From assembly GCF_000233955.1 (NCBI RefSeq), contig NZ_JH376605.1, positions 62,001 to 126,000 on the forward strand: DNA of 64,000 nt, given 5' to 3'. Numbering within the stretch: the first letter of the stretch is position 1; the number at the start of each line of letters is the position of its first letter. This DNA comes from Paraprevotella clara YIT 11840. GTDB lineage: Bacteria > Bacteroidota > Bacteroidia > Bacteroidales > Bacteroidaceae. Under the pieces are notes generated by a model. It was not told the origin of the DNA. It did not search any database and worked only from the letters and a program-made list of their open reading frames with translations. Positions 34,736 to 43,773 of the stretch are shown piece by piece. Made by a program: the position numbers and the translations under genes.

Positions 34736-35491
34736 TTATCGAGACTGACAACACTCTCCCGTTAAGAAATCCTCCGCCTTCTCCAGAGCGTCTTGTTTCC
34801 CCACGTCCAGTATTTTAAGCCCGGGAGAAGGATAAGCATAAATCGGCTCCCGGTCGCACACCGAAAGATAAAAGTCAATCACGGAAAACTTGTCCGGCCA
34901 CGCATCGAAATAAGGGAACAACCGCGGAGAAAACAGATGCACACCGGCAAAAGCATACTTCCGGCAAGCCTCCACGTCCAGCCCCTTGTAAGGCGACTTC
35001 ACCTCTCCGGTCTTGACGTTCGTCCACCCTACCAGACGGTTTTCCTCATCGAACAACAGATAACGTTGCGTCTGCCGTTCGCTCACCAGCAATAAAGCCG
35101 CCGCTCCTGCCCCGTGCCGATAAAAATCCTGCAAATCCACATTGCTCAATATATCCACGTTGTGTACCAGAAACGGGCGTTCCGCGACACCGCTCTCCAA
35201 TAAAAGAGGTATGGCCTTCTTGATGCCTCCTCCTGTTTCCAGAAGCTTCCCGCTCTCGTCACTAAAACGAATATCCGCACCGAAAGCATCATGTTCCTCC
35301 ACAAAGCTTATAATCTGGTCGGCAAAATGGTGCACATTAATCACAATCTCCGTAAATCCGGAAGCCACCAGTTTACGAATCAATATCTCCAACAAGGGTT
35401 TTCCTCCCACCGGGACAAGTGCTTTCGGCATCGTGTCCGTCAAAGGCTTCAGGCGGGTTCCCAACCCCGCTGCAAAAATCATGGCTTTCAT
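34736..35491 (-). CDS. Sugar-1-phosphate nucleotidyltransferase, MurU-like
   Basis: 251 residues. The nucleotidyltransferase signature is MKAMIFAAGLGTRLKPLTD, with MPKALVPVGGKPLLEILIRK next and VHNVDILSNVDL as the metal-binding loop. It is short, with no hexapeptide tail, like MurU, the MurNAc-1-phosphate uridylyltransferase of the AmgK-MurU cell-wall recycling route. Annotation pipelines may also call this NDP-sugar pyrophosphorylase. The likely partner kinase, an AmgK-RapZ fusion, lies 5.5 kb away at 41024-42568, which strengthens the MurU reading. It follows CotH by 16 bases. Confidence 0.78.
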   Translation of the reverse strand: MKAMIFAAGLGTRLKPLTDTMPKALVPVGGKPLLEILIRKLVASGFTEIVINVHHFADQIISFVEEHDAFGADIRFSDESGKLLETGGGIKKAIPLLLESGVAERPFLVHNVDILSNVDLQDFYRHGAGAAALLLVSERQTQRYLLFDEENRLVGWTNVKTGEVKSPYKGLDVEACRKYAFAGVHLFSPRLFPYFDAWPDKFSVIDFYLSVCDREPIYAYPSPGLKILDVGKQDALEKAEDFLTGECCQSR

Positions 35492-35507
35492 ATTTGCAAC
35501 CCTCTTC

Positions 35508-36980
35508 TTATCGACTTATGAATTTCTCCACCGTACCATCGGCTTTCTGACGGATATACAGACCTGTAGGGAATTTTTCTCCATCTTTTTCAAGATACTG
35601 TCGTCCATCCACGCTGAACAGCCTTTCCGGCATATTGCCACCTACAACTTCCGGTGCCTTGATGCCGCTCTCGCCACAATCCTCCATCAAACGATCCATC
35701 ACGCTAATACGTTCTCTCAATAACCCCATGAGTTCGTCCATCTGCGCTTGCAGACTGTTCTTGCATTCCCTTGGATAAAGTGTTTTGTGCAACTCGAAAC
35801 TCTCCACAAGCGCAGTTCCAAACTTAGCCTCCAAATCGGCAAAACCCTTTTCCACGCACTCCATGAGAATGGGTTTCACTGCCTCCCACTCTTCTTTGTA
35901 AATTTCAACAAAATTTTCATCTTCGAACAATTGCCCATAATAGAAAAAAGGCGATGAATGGAACAAGCCCCATTGATCCTTATAAGAGGTTCCCCTAAAC
36001 ATCGCATCAAAATCCCACAATGGCCCCATTTTCAGTTTGGTCGACATTGGAACGGATTCATCGTAATCATCCTTATACAGGTACATGTTACTCCCTGCCA
36101 CATCGTCATTATAAGTAATGTCCTGCACCAAGAGCCATCGCGCAAATGAACGTAAATCTATATACTCGCCGACATCACCGCCTGAAAACAACACCTTTTC
36201 AAAATCATCCATATATTGTCTAATCTGCCCCATGGTCTTATCGTCCAAATCATCCGTATCTGGATATTTAAAAGTATATCCCATACTTGTGATTTGGTGG
36301 GCTGTTTTGAAATAAACGTCTTCTTTCCACCAATAAGCATCATTCTCAATCAAGAACCCCGTCTTTTGGATGTCCACCCGTTTGTCACCTCGTTCCACTG
36401 CATCGGTTAGATAATACAACCCCATATACCGCCCATTCATCACCAAATTGACAAACGTGTATTCCGGCACCCATTCCATCCCTACCGTCCTGCTCAAGAT
36501 AAACCCCAAGGCGGTCAAGAGGTTGCTTTCTTCATTTTGCAACCCAGTATTCCATGTGCTAATCTTCAATAAATTCCAATCCTTTTCCTTATAAGCCTCA
36601 TCACCCCGGCACAACAAATCGAACTTCTTCGACAACTTTATCTTATAAGGCTTCTGCCCAGCGGCTGCCCCAGTAGAGTTACCACGGATTTTGATTCTCA
36701 TGCCCGATTCGCCCTTGACGTATTCGCCCGACTCATATAAGGTATCTCCTGCCAAGGTCATTGTCAAGCGTCCCAGCACGTAATCGGCAGTGATGCCTGT
36801 ACCCACGCATCCCACAGGTGGATGTAATACCGTGCAATCAGGAAACTCACCATTTTCCGTTATGACGTCCAACAACGGGATGTCCGGCCACACTTTATCC
36901 TTTTCGGCCGCACTAAGACTGACACTAACCACGCTAAACCACGCAACCATGGTAAGCAATCGCATAAATTTGTACTTCAT
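35508..36980 (-). CDS. CotH kinase family secreted protein
   Basis: 490 residues. An N-terminal signal (LTMVAWFSVVSVSLSAAE) suggests export. The CotH domain is seen in GMRIKIRGNSTGAAAGQKPY, KIKLSKKFDLLCRGDEAYKE, WVPEYTFVNLVMNGRYMGLY and the metal-binding KMGPLWDFDAMFRG. CotH proteins are atypical kinases first known from Bacillus spore coats. Many Bacteroidetes have secreted versions, often in surface-polysaccharide or adhesion contexts. The last 45 residues (VDGRQYLEKDGEKFPTGLYI) resemble a short C-terminal sorting-like domain. A TATCTTTG box lies at 37044-37037. It is the first gene of the CotH-MurU pair. Confidence 0.82.
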   Translation of the reverse strand: MKYKFMRLLTMVAWFSVVSVSLSAAEKDKVWPDIPLLDVITENGEFPDCTVLHPPVGCVGTGITADYVLGRLTMTLAGDTLYESGEYVKGESGMRIKIRGNSTGAAAGQKPYKIKLSKKFDLLCRGDEAYKEKDWNLLKISTWNTGLQNEESNLLTALGFILSRTVGMEWVPEYTFVNLVMNGRYMGLYYLTDAVERGDKRVDIQKTGFLIENDAYWWKEDVYFKTAHQITSMGYTFKYPDTDDLDDKTMGQIRQYMDDFEKVLFSGGDVGEYIDLRSFARWLLVQDITYNDDVAGSNMYLYKDDYDESVPMSTKLKMGPLWDFDAMFRGTSYKDQWGLFHSSPFFYYGQLFEDENFVEIYKEEWEAVKPILMECVEKGFADLEAKFGTALVESFELHKTLYPRECKNSLQAQMDELMGLLRERISVMDRLMEDCGESGIKAPEVVGGNMPERLFSVDGRQYLEKDGEKFPTGLYIRQKADGTVEKFISR

Positions 36981-37036
36981 ATTCCGCTTTTAATATATGA
37001 TATTCTCTATTGCCATGCTCTACCTTAGACATACGA

Positions 37037-37044
37037 CAAAGATA
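37037..37044 (-). promoter_or_regulatory. -7 box of the cotH-murU-like operon
   Basis: CAAAGATA reads TATCTTTG on the minus strand, 57 bases before the CotH ATG. Confidence 0.5.
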
Positions 37045-37192
37045 CGACATTGTACCAATTTATCAAAATGTTCCTTACAATACTATGGAGCCGCACATTC
37101 TTTGCACACCTAATCCATTCTCAAAACCAATTTATCGACGCAAGGAGATATTGACAGGCAAGATGTAACAAAAGAATATACAAAAAACGTTC

Positions 37193-37272
37193 TGCGGTAA
37201 ACGAAAAATCAATCTCAGCCAAACGAAAAATCGTTCGCCTGAGATTGAAAAATCGTTTGGCGCAGATTTTTC
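37193..37272. repeat. Dispersed intergenic repeat, copy B
   Basis: Units occur in both orientations: CAATCTCAGCCAAACGAAAA on the plus strand (about 37210-37229), and on the minus strand CAATCTCAGGCGAACG and AAATCTGCGCCAAACGATTT (within 37230-37270). The mixture makes a long imperfect hairpin. It is in the 534-base divergent gap between cotH and the thioredoxin gene, which otherwise holds only the cotH promoter. Confidence 0.65.
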
Positions 37273-37514
37273 AGCAAGTCTCTACACACTGACACACAGC
37301 CGATTAGATATAAATAAAAATATCAACAGTTTCTACTTCGGAAGCAACCGCCACTTCCTCCTCTGCCCAATACCCATTCCGTAAGCGGAAAAATAAGCCA
37401 AAAATCCCTAACGGGAGGTTTTGCTAACTTTTCCGGTAGAATTGCTATGCGATTATCCGGATTTTTATCGGATATTTGCAATGTTCAATAAAAGTATTCA
37501 CAAAACGTAGAATT

Positions 37515-37988
37515 ATGAAACTGATAAAGCCCATTATCGCCGCGCTGTGTCTGGCATTAGGCCTCAACGCATGCGCCAACAACAAAGAAAGTAAAAACCA
37601 AAATAAGAAAGGAGCAAATATGGAAATCGTTCATTTAACCAAAACAGAGTTCTTAAACAAGGTATATAACTACGAGGCCAATCCCAATGACTGGAAATAT
37701 GAAGGTGACAAACCGTGTATCGTAGATTTCTACGCTACGTGGTGTGGCCCGTGCAAGGCTCTTGCCCCGGTGTTGGAAGAGTTGGCTAAGGAATATGACG
37801 GCAAAATCTACATCTACAAAGTAGACGTGGACAAGGAAGAGGAACTGGCGGCCACGTTCGGCATACGCAGTATCCCCACCCTGTTGTGGATTCCAAAGGA
37901 CGGCAAACCGACCGTCACTCAAGGTGCCATGCCCAAAACAGAACTTAAAAAAATGATAGACGAGGTTCTTTTAAACGCAAAACCGTAA
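37515..37988 (+). CDS. Thioredoxin-fold lipoprotein
   Basis: 157 residues from ATG 37515 (MKLIKPIIAALCLALGLNAC). The lipobox LNAC puts the lipid-bearing Cys at residue 20, so the protein is probably anchored in the periplasm. The thioredoxin domain follows a charged linker: CIVDFYATWCGPCKALAPVL holds the WCGPC active site, and IRSIPTLLWIPKDG has the cis-proline. Most thioredoxins are cytoplasmic; an exported one suggests a role in periplasmic disulfide reduction. It sits 135 bases before the RclR-like regulator gene and may take part in the same oxidative-stress response. Confidence 0.85.
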   Translation: MKLIKPIIAALCLALGLNACANNKESKNQNKKGANMEIVHLTKTEFLNKVYNYEANPNDWKYEGDKPCIVDFYATWCGPCKALAPVLEELAKEYDGKIYIYKVDVDKEEELAATFGIRSIPTLLWIPKDGKPTVTQGAMPKTELKKMIDEVLLNAKP

Positions 37989-38123
37989 AGTCCGGTCTGC
38001 CTGACAGCATGACTTGCTATACTGACACTGAAAATGAAGGGATGGAACGAAGAAATCGTCTCCATCCCTTTTTCAGTCCGCGAAATAAACCTATATTTAC
38101 CCGATGAACTAAAAACCGACGAT

Positions 38124-38963
38124 ATGGAATTCCAGTTAAAGACCCGTTTGGACGGAACCATCGCCCTGACTTCCCGCTTTCATGAAGACGCGGGCTTACA
38201 ACGTAACAAAAGCTTCTACAAATTCATCTGGGTGCGGCACGGAAGCCTGGACATCGAAATAGACCACGTAGTCATGCATCTGAAAGAAAACGAAATCATC
38301 TCGCTGTCTCCCTTGCACCACGTGGACATGCTGCGCGCAGAGGGCGATTACCTGTCGTTGCTCTTCAACAGTAACTTCTACTGTATCTACGGACACGACA
38401 ACGAGGTGTCGTGCAACGGCTTTCTGTTCCACGGTTCGTCGAACGTCATGAGGCTGAAACTTACCCTCACGGAATCGAGACTCCTGGAGCATATCATTGA
38501 AACTCTGCGTGAAGAATGCACCGTCCGCGACAACCTGCAAGAGGAAATGCTCCGTATACTGTTGAAACGGTTCATTATCGTATGCACCCGCATGGCACGC
38601 CTGCGATTGGAAGTCGACCAAGAGCGGGAAAACGGCTTCGACATCATCCGTCAGTTTTACGTGCTGGTGGACAACCATTTCAAAGAAAAGAAGCAGGTGC
38701 AGGACTATGCGGAAATGCTCTACCGTTCTCCCAAGACCCTTTCCAACCTCTTCTCGCTCTACGGACTGAACTCACCGCTGCGCATCATACACGAACGGGT
38801 GGATGCCGAAGCCCGCCGCCTGTTGCTCTATACCTCGAAGAGCGCCAAGGAAATCAGCGAAATACTGGGATTTGAAGATTTGGCTACTTTCAGCCGTTTT
38901 TTCAAGAAAATGAATCAAAAAAGCATCTCCGACTTCCGAAGAGAAGAGAAAAAGGAAGTATAG
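38124..38963 (+). CDS. AraC family regulator (RclR-like position)
   Basis: 279 residues from ATG 38124 (MEFQLKTRLDGTIALTSRFH). The frame is open back to 38034, but that part is not typical of the family. The N-terminal cupin-like domain (IEIDHVVMHLKENEIISLSP) is followed by two HTH motifs: VQDYAEMLYRSPKTLSNLFS and SAKEISEILGFEDLATFSRF, the latter within the usual FFKKMNQKSISDFRR ending. It precedes rclC- and rclA-like genes, as RclR does in E. coli, though on the same strand and 83 bases ahead. The cysteine pair that senses HOCl in RclR was not checked against a reference. Confidence 0.78.
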   Translation: MEFQLKTRLDGTIALTSRFHEDAGLQRNKSFYKFIWVRHGSLDIEIDHVVMHLKENEIISLSPLHHVDMLRAEGDYLSLLFNSNFYCIYGHDNEVSCNGFLFHGSSNVMRLKLTLTESRLLEHIIETLREECTVRDNLQEEMLRILLKRFIIVCTRMARLRLEVDQERENGFDIIRQFYVLVDNHFKEKKQVQDYAEMLYRSPKTLSNLFSLYGLNSPLRIIHERVDAEARRLLLYTSKSAKEISEILGFEDLATFSRFFKKMNQKSISDFRREEKKEV

Positions 38964-39011
38964 CCAACTCAGACAGTTAAATTGCTATTTCGGCAAACGG
39001 AAGAAATCCGC

Positions 39012-39019
39012 ATCTTTGC
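39012..39019 (+). promoter_or_regulatory. Near-consensus -7 box of the rclC-rclA pair
   Basis: CATCTTTG differs from TAnnTTTG at one base (CA for TA). It is 28 bases before the rclC-like ATG. Confidence 0.35.
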
Positions 39020-39046
39020 AAAGTCAAATTCTAAACATTACAGACT

Positions 39047-39640
39047 ATGAGAAAATTAAAATCCTTGTTTGTGGCCACTCTTACATGGGCCGCATCTTCC
39101 CAAAAGCTGGGCATACACCTGATTCGTGTAGCCATCCTGATTATCTTCGTATGGATCGGCGGTCTGAAATTCTGGAACTACGAAGCGGAAGGTATCGTAC
39201 CCTTTGTAGCCAACAGCCCTTTCATGAGTTTTTTCTATGCTGAAAATGCACCCGAATATAAGGAATACAAACTGAAAGAAGGCGAATTCGACCCAGCCAA
39301 ACACCAGTGGCACGAGACCAACCGTACGTATGTTTTTTCCCGCGGGTTAGGCATCCTGATTATGACTATCGGTATCCTTACTTTTCTGGGTATCTTCTCC
39401 CCTAAACTCGGATTAGCCGGAGCCGGACTGGCCATCATCATGACGCTGGGCACTTTGTCTTTCCTTGTGACCACTCCCGAGGTATGGGTGCCCGATTTAG
39501 GAAGCGGCGAACACGGATTCCCACTGTTGAGCGGAGCCGGACGACTGGTGATAAAGGATACGGCCATACTGGCCGGCGCCATCGTGGTGCTGGCCGACAG
39601 TGCCAAAGGAGTATTAAACCAAATAAAAAAGACAGTATGA
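39047..39640 (+). CDS. rclC: DUF417 family inner-membrane protein (RclC-like)
   Basis: 197 residues with four hydrophobic helices. LIRVAILIIFVWIGGLKFWN, the IVPFVANSPFMSFFY motif and GILIMTIGILTFLGIFSPKL are hallmarks of the DUF417/YkgB family. In E. coli, RclC belongs to the rcl operon that protects against reactive chlorine species. An insertion between helix 1 and helix 2 carries a charged segment (ENAPEYKEYKLKEGEFDPAK). Its stop overlaps the rclA-like start (ATGATGA), so the two are translationally coupled. Confidence 0.85.
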   Translation: MRKLKSLFVATLTWAASSQKLGIHLIRVAILIIFVWIGGLKFWNYEAEGIVPFVANSPFMSFFYAENAPEYKEYKLKEGEFDPAKHQWHETNRTYVFSRGLGILIMTIGILTFLGIFSPKLGLAGAGLAIIMTLGTLSFLVTTPEVWVPDLGSGEHGFPLLSGAGRLVIKDTAILAGAIVVLADSAKGVLNQIKKTV

Positions 39641-40998
39641 TGAAACAATATGATGACATTATCATAGGATTCGGTAAAGGCGGAAAGACGCTGGCTGCCG
39701 AACTGGCTCGACGAGGGCATAAAGTAGCAATGATAGAACGCTCGGACAAAATGTACGGAGGCACCTGTATCAACATCGGATGTATCCCTACAAAAACCTT
39801 GGTTCATGCTGCCAAACTGGCTCCGCATGGCGTTTCGTGGACGGACCAAAAGAACTACTACGCCCAAGCCATCAGGCAAAAGGAGGATGTTGTATCCCTA
39901 TTACGCCAAAAGAATTACGATAACTTGACCCATCATCCGAATGTCACAGTGTATACCGGAACGGGAAGTTTTACCGCCCCGGACAAGGTGGAAGTAAGCC
40001 TCTCAGGGCGAGAAAAAGAATCGTTGCAAGCTCCTCGCATCTTCATCAATACGGGAGCGGAAAGCATCATTCCGCCCATAGAAGGAATCAAAGGCAATCC
40101 GCACGTTTTCACCAGCACTTCTATCATGGAACTGAAAGAGCTTCCGGAAAAACTGGCTGTTATCGGTGGAGGGTATGTCGGACTGGAATTTGCTTCGATG
40201 TATGCCTCTTTCGGTTCGCAAGTGACCGTGCTCGAAGGACATGCCGATTTGATTCCGCGGGAAGACCGGGACGTGGCAGACATCGTAAAAGAAGTACTGG
40301 AAAAGAAAGGTATCACCTTCCGGATGAATGCTAAGGTACAGAGTATAGCGGGAAAAGAAATAGCAGTCCGCGATGCTGTCAGCGAAGAACCTTTCCATCT
40401 GGAAGCCGATGCCATATTATTGGCTACCGGCCGACGCCCCTTCACGGAAGGGCTGAATCTGGAAGCAGCCGGAGTAGAAACGGACGAGCGCGGGGCCGTC
40501 AAAGTGAACGAACGCTTGCAGACCACCAATCCGCACGTATGGGCCATCGGCGATGTGAAAGGCGGATTACAGTTCACCTACATCTCATTGGATGATTACC
40601 GCATCATCCGTGAAGACCTTTTCGGGGACTCCGCCCGTTCTACAGCCGACCGCGACCCGGTAGGCTATTCCGTATTCATCGACCCGCCTCTGTCGCGTAT
40701 CGGCTTAAACGAAGAAGAAGCCCTCCGCAAGGGCTTGAATGTAAAAATCGGAAAGCTGCCCGTAGCAGGTATTCCAAGAGCCCGCACATTGGGCGAAACG
40801 GAAGGGCTGTTTAAAGTGGTGATAGACGCTGACACAAACAAGATTGTGGGCTGCACGCTTTTCGGACCGGAATCGAGCGAAGTGCTCAACAGCGTGGCCA
40901 TAGCGATGAAGGCCGGAATGGATTACACATTCCTGCGCGACTTCATCTTCACTCATCCCAGCATGAGCGAAGCCTTGAACGACTTGATGAATGTATAA
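39637..40998 (+). CDS. rclA: RclA-like pyridine nucleotide-disulfide oxidoreductase
   Basis: 453 residues from ATG 39637. The FAD-binding GFGKGGKTLAAELARRGHKV is at the start. The redox-active pair lies in YGGTCINIGCIPTKTLVHAA (Cys near residues 43 and 48). The NAD(P) domain has LAVIGGGYVGLEFASMYASF, and the C-terminal dimer domain has FIFTHPSMSEALNDLM. E. coli RclA is a copper(II) reductase that protects against HOCl. Context (AraC regulator, DUF417 partner, thioredoxin) supports RclA over mercuric reductase or lipoamide dehydrogenase, which share the fold. Confidence 0.87.
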   Translation: MMKQYDDIIIGFGKGGKTLAAELARRGHKVAMIERSDKMYGGTCINIGCIPTKTLVHAAKLAPHGVSWTDQKNYYAQAIRQKEDVVSLLRQKNYDNLTHHPNVTVYTGTGSFTAPDKVEVSLSGREKESLQAPRIFINTGAESIIPPIEGIKGNPHVFTSTSIMELKELPEKLAVIGGGYVGLEFASMYASFGSQVTVLEGHADLIPREDRDVADIVKEVLEKKGITFRMNAKVQSIAGKEIAVRDAVSEEPFHLEADAILLATGRRPFTEGLNLEAAGVETDERGAVKVNERLQTTNPHVWAIGDVKGGLQFTYISLDDYRIIREDLFGDSARSTADRDPVGYSVFIDPPLSRIGLNEEEALRKGLNVKIGKLPVAGIPRARTLGETEGLFKVVIDADTNKIVGCTLFGPESSEVLNSVAIAMKAGMDYTFLRDFIFTHPSMSEALNDLMNV

Positions 40999-41023
40999 AG
41001 ACAGGAAAATGACGTATGCTGCG

Positions 41024-42568
41024 CTATAGCTCCGTCGGAGGCAATATCCGTTCTATATTTTGCTCGCGATGACATATCCGTACTTCTATGCCGAACTTCG
41101 CATGCAGATGCTCGGCCAGATGTTGGGCGGAATAGACGCTGCGGTGACGGCCGCCCGTACATCCGAAAGCAAACATCAGGTCGGTAAAACCGCGTCGGAG
41201 GTAACGCGCCACATGGGCATCCGCCAATTTGTAGACGCTGTCCAAGAACGTCAGAATCTCTCCGTCCTCTTCCAAAAAACGGATAACGGGTTCGTCCAAG
41301 CCCGTCAGGGCTTTGTACGGTTCATATCTTCCGGGATTGTGCGTACTGCGGCAATCGAACACATAACCGCCTCCGTTCCCACTAGTGTCTTCGGGAATCC
41401 CCTTCTTATAGGAGAAACTGAACACGCGCACGACCAACGGCCCCCGGCCATCGTATCGGGAAACCGAAACCGGCCCGATGTCCGCACGGAGCACATCGGC
41501 TGCACGCTCCATTCCCGTATCCTTTCCGCACGGTTCGTCCGGCTGTGCGGAAACTTCTGTCCGGAAAGCGGGCAAATCCACCATCCGGCTCAACACGTCA
41601 TATAAATAAGGATAAGGACATTCGCCCTCCGAGAGCCACTCGCGCAAGTTCCGTATGGCCGGGGCGATGCTGTCTAAGAAATGCTTCTTCCGCTCGAAGT
41701 ACCCCCTGAAACCGTATGCCCCCAACACCTGCAACGTGCGGAACAAGACGAACAGCCGCATGCGTTCACGGAACCGTCCTTCGTCCACGTCCGTGTACAG
41801 CCGTGCCGCATCGAGGTACGTCGCCATCAGCTCGTGGCGCAGCTCCGGGGCGTAATGCGCCGAAGCCTGCCACAGGAAACTAGCCACGTCATACTCCACC
41901 GGCCCGCGCCGCCCGCCTTGGAAGTCGATGAAACGGGGCTGCCCGTCCCTGTCCAACATGACGTTACGCGCCTGGAAATCCCGGTATTGGAACGCGTGCC
42001 TGTCCGGGTCTCCCACCAAATCCTTGGCCATCTCCGAAAACGCCTCTTCCAACTTCACCTCGTTAAAGTCCAGTCCCGTAGTCTTCAAGAAGCAATATTT
42101 AAAATAGTTCAAATCGAAGAAAACAGCCGTCCTGTCCATGGAAGCCATCGGGTAACACCGCCCGAAATCCAAGCCTTCCGCCCCGACAAACTGGATGCGT
42201 GGCAATTCCGCTATCGTCCGCCGCAACAGTTCCTTCTCTTCAGGAGCGTAACGGCCGCCTTTTTCGCGGCCTTCCGACAGCACGTCGAACAGGCTGCGAT
42301 GCCCCAAATCGGTTTGCAAATAGCACAAACGGCTCGTCGAAACAGCCACAACCCGGGGCATAGGCAACCGTTTCTGCCCGAAATGCCCGGCCAAATAAAT
42401 GAAAGCCTCGTTCTCCTCCCGTGACGTACCCACCACGCCTATCAGGGAATCCCCTTCGGCATCCCGGAACCGGTAATACGTACGGTTGCTTCCGGCTCCG
42501 GGCAACTGCTCCACACTTTGCGGCGCACAGCCCCGCCAGTCTTCGTATAATCGCAACAACTCTTCCAT
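41024..42568 (-). CDS. Fusion of an AmgK-like sugar kinase with a RapZ C-terminal domain
   Basis: 514 residues. Residues 1-330 form an aminoglycoside-phosphotransferase-type kinase: LPGAGSNRTYYRFRDAEG, FQYRDFQARNVMLDRDGQ with the catalytic HRD-like segment, and PRFIDFQGGRRGPVEYDVAS. This matches AmgK, the anomeric MurNAc/GlcNAc kinase of cell-wall recycling. Residues about 365-505 match the RapZ C-terminal domain (VFSFSYKKGIPEDT; MFAFGCTGGRHRSVYSAQHL), which in E. coli binds GlcN6P and controls glmS through small RNAs. The RapZ P-loop domain is absent. The fusion links amino-sugar kinase and sensor modules in one chain. It is the last gene of a long minus-strand operon. Confidence 0.85.
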   Translation of the reverse strand: MEELLRLYEDWRGCAPQSVEQLPGAGSNRTYYRFRDAEGDSLIGVVGTSREENEAFIYLAGHFGQKRLPMPRVVAVSTSRLCYLQTDLGHRSLFDVLSEGREKGGRYAPEEKELLRRTIAELPRIQFVGAEGLDFGRCYPMASMDRTAVFFDLNYFKYCFLKTTGLDFNEVKLEEAFSEMAKDLVGDPDRHAFQYRDFQARNVMLDRDGQPRFIDFQGGRRGPVEYDVASFLWQASAHYAPELRHELMATYLDAARLYTDVDEGRFRERMRLFVLFRTLQVLGAYGFRGYFERKKHFLDSIAPAIRNLREWLSEGECPYPYLYDVLSRMVDLPAFRTEVSAQPDEPCGKDTGMERAADVLRADIGPVSVSRYDGRGPLVVRVFSFSYKKGIPEDTSGNGGGYVFDCRSTHNPGRYEPYKALTGLDEPVIRFLEEDGEILTFLDSVYKLADAHVARYLRRGFTDLMFAFGCTGGRHRSVYSAQHLAEHLHAKFGIEVRICHREQNIERILPPTEL

Positions 42569-42573
42569 GTCTC

Positions 42574-43773
42574 TCAGTCTTTATGTCTCCAAATGGCCAT
42601 CACCTTACGCTGTATGGCACATACGTTCAGCACGCTGACCGCCACGCAGAGCACCACACCCAAGGCGCATGCAGGCCAAAGGCTTGCCTCCTCCATCTGG
42701 GGAAACAACAATAGAATCATATCCAGATAATAACCGCGAAGCCACGTCAGCAAGCCAATGGCCAACAACAATACCAGCACGTTCATTCCTACCGTCAGGA
42801 TCTGATAAGGCAGACCGACCCGCCAAGGGCTGTAACCGATGAGCAGCAGGTTCTCCAGCTTCGTCGTATTCTTCTGCACCAACAGATAAATGCTCAGCAT
42901 CAGGATGTAGAATGACAAGACGCTGATGAGTAGTCCTACGCTCATCACCACACCCGACACGATTTTCAGGAAATAAGTGGTCTTTCCGGCATCCAGCTTG
43001 TCTTCTTCCGTATCATATCCCTTTTGCTGCAAGAAACGCGCGATGGCATCATCTGCCGGGTTGTACACTTCAACGATAAGCCGTGTGGGACCGGCATCCC
43101 CGTCCGGGGCATACAGCCTGTTGCTCCACTTCATGAAACTCTCGGGCACCAAGATGGTGTTCAGCCGATTGCTGAAACCGATGACCCGTCCTTTCATCAC
43201 GCTCTCCCGGCCATTGCCCCGCAAACGTACGTTCAAGTCCAGCATGCTGACCACTCCTTCCGAAAGCTTAGGCAGCGAACGGCTTTGGGCAAAGCCGAAA
43301 TTGTAAATCGTCAGGTAGCTGCGCGGCAAAATGATGGGCACCACGGGGTCACCATCCGCGAAGTGCCAGTCTTTCAGGTCTGCGTCCACAAAACGGTCGG
43401 GCACGGATTCAAAGAACATTTCCGTACTCATGTAAGCCATGCCTTCTACGCCCATGCTCGCACTCACCTTATATCGGCTTGAAGTGAAAGCCCCTACGCT
43501 TTTGCAAAACTTCTGCGCCTTGATTTCATCGATGTCCGCCGCAGAAAACGTATTGCTCCGGCCACTGAAAGAGCTGACCATACTGATCCGCTTGGAGACA
43601 ATCAGATAATCTTTCTTGATGAAACTGTCGCCCTGCGTGAAAACAGGCAGGACGTCATAATAAAATTGTACACTCAACAGGACGATGAGCATACCCAACA
43701 AATTGGCAAAGAAGAAACCTGCAAACTGAGGTACGCTGACGTGCCGACGCAATAATTTCCAAACCAAACTCAT
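42574..43773 (-). CDS. ABC transporter permease (FtsX/MacB-like)
   Basis: 399 residues. One membrane helix at the N terminus (FAGFFFANLLGMLIVLLSVQ), a large extracytoplasmic domain of about 220 residues, then three C-terminal helices (IVSGVVMSVGLLISVLSFYI; ILTVGMNVLVLLLAIGLLTW; ACALGVVLCVAVSVLNVCAI). This 1+3 layout is that of type VII permeases such as FtsX, MacB and LolC. The substrate is unknown. Its start overlaps the ATPase gene by 4 bases, and the next gene, the AmgK-RapZ fusion, begins 5 bases after its stop. Confidence 0.8.
   Translation of the reverse strand: MSLVWKLLRRHVSVPQFAGFFFANLLGMLIVLLSVQFYYDVLPVFTQGDSFIKKDYLIVSKRISMVSSFSGRSNTFSAADIDEIKAQKFCKSVGAFTSSRYKVSASMGVEGMAYMSTEMFFESVPDRFVDADLKDWHFADGDPVVPIILPRSYLTIYNFGFAQSRSLPKLSEGVVSMLDLNVRLRGNGRESVMKGRVIGFSNRLNTILVPESFMKWSNRLYAPDGDAGPTRLIVEVYNPADDAIARFLQQKGYDTEEDKLDAGKTTYFLKIVSGVVMSVGLLISVLSFYILMLSIYLLVQKNTTKLENLLLIGYSPWRVGLPYQILTVGMNVLVLLLAIGLLTWLRGYYLDMILLLFPQMEEASLWPACALGVVLCVAVSVLNVCAIQRKVMAIWRHKD

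Noticed and set aside
39637-40998. Mercuric reductase or dihydrolipoamide dehydrogenase
   Set aside because: No MerT/MerP or 2-oxoacid dehydrogenase genes are near. The DUF417 and AraC neighbours fit RclA.
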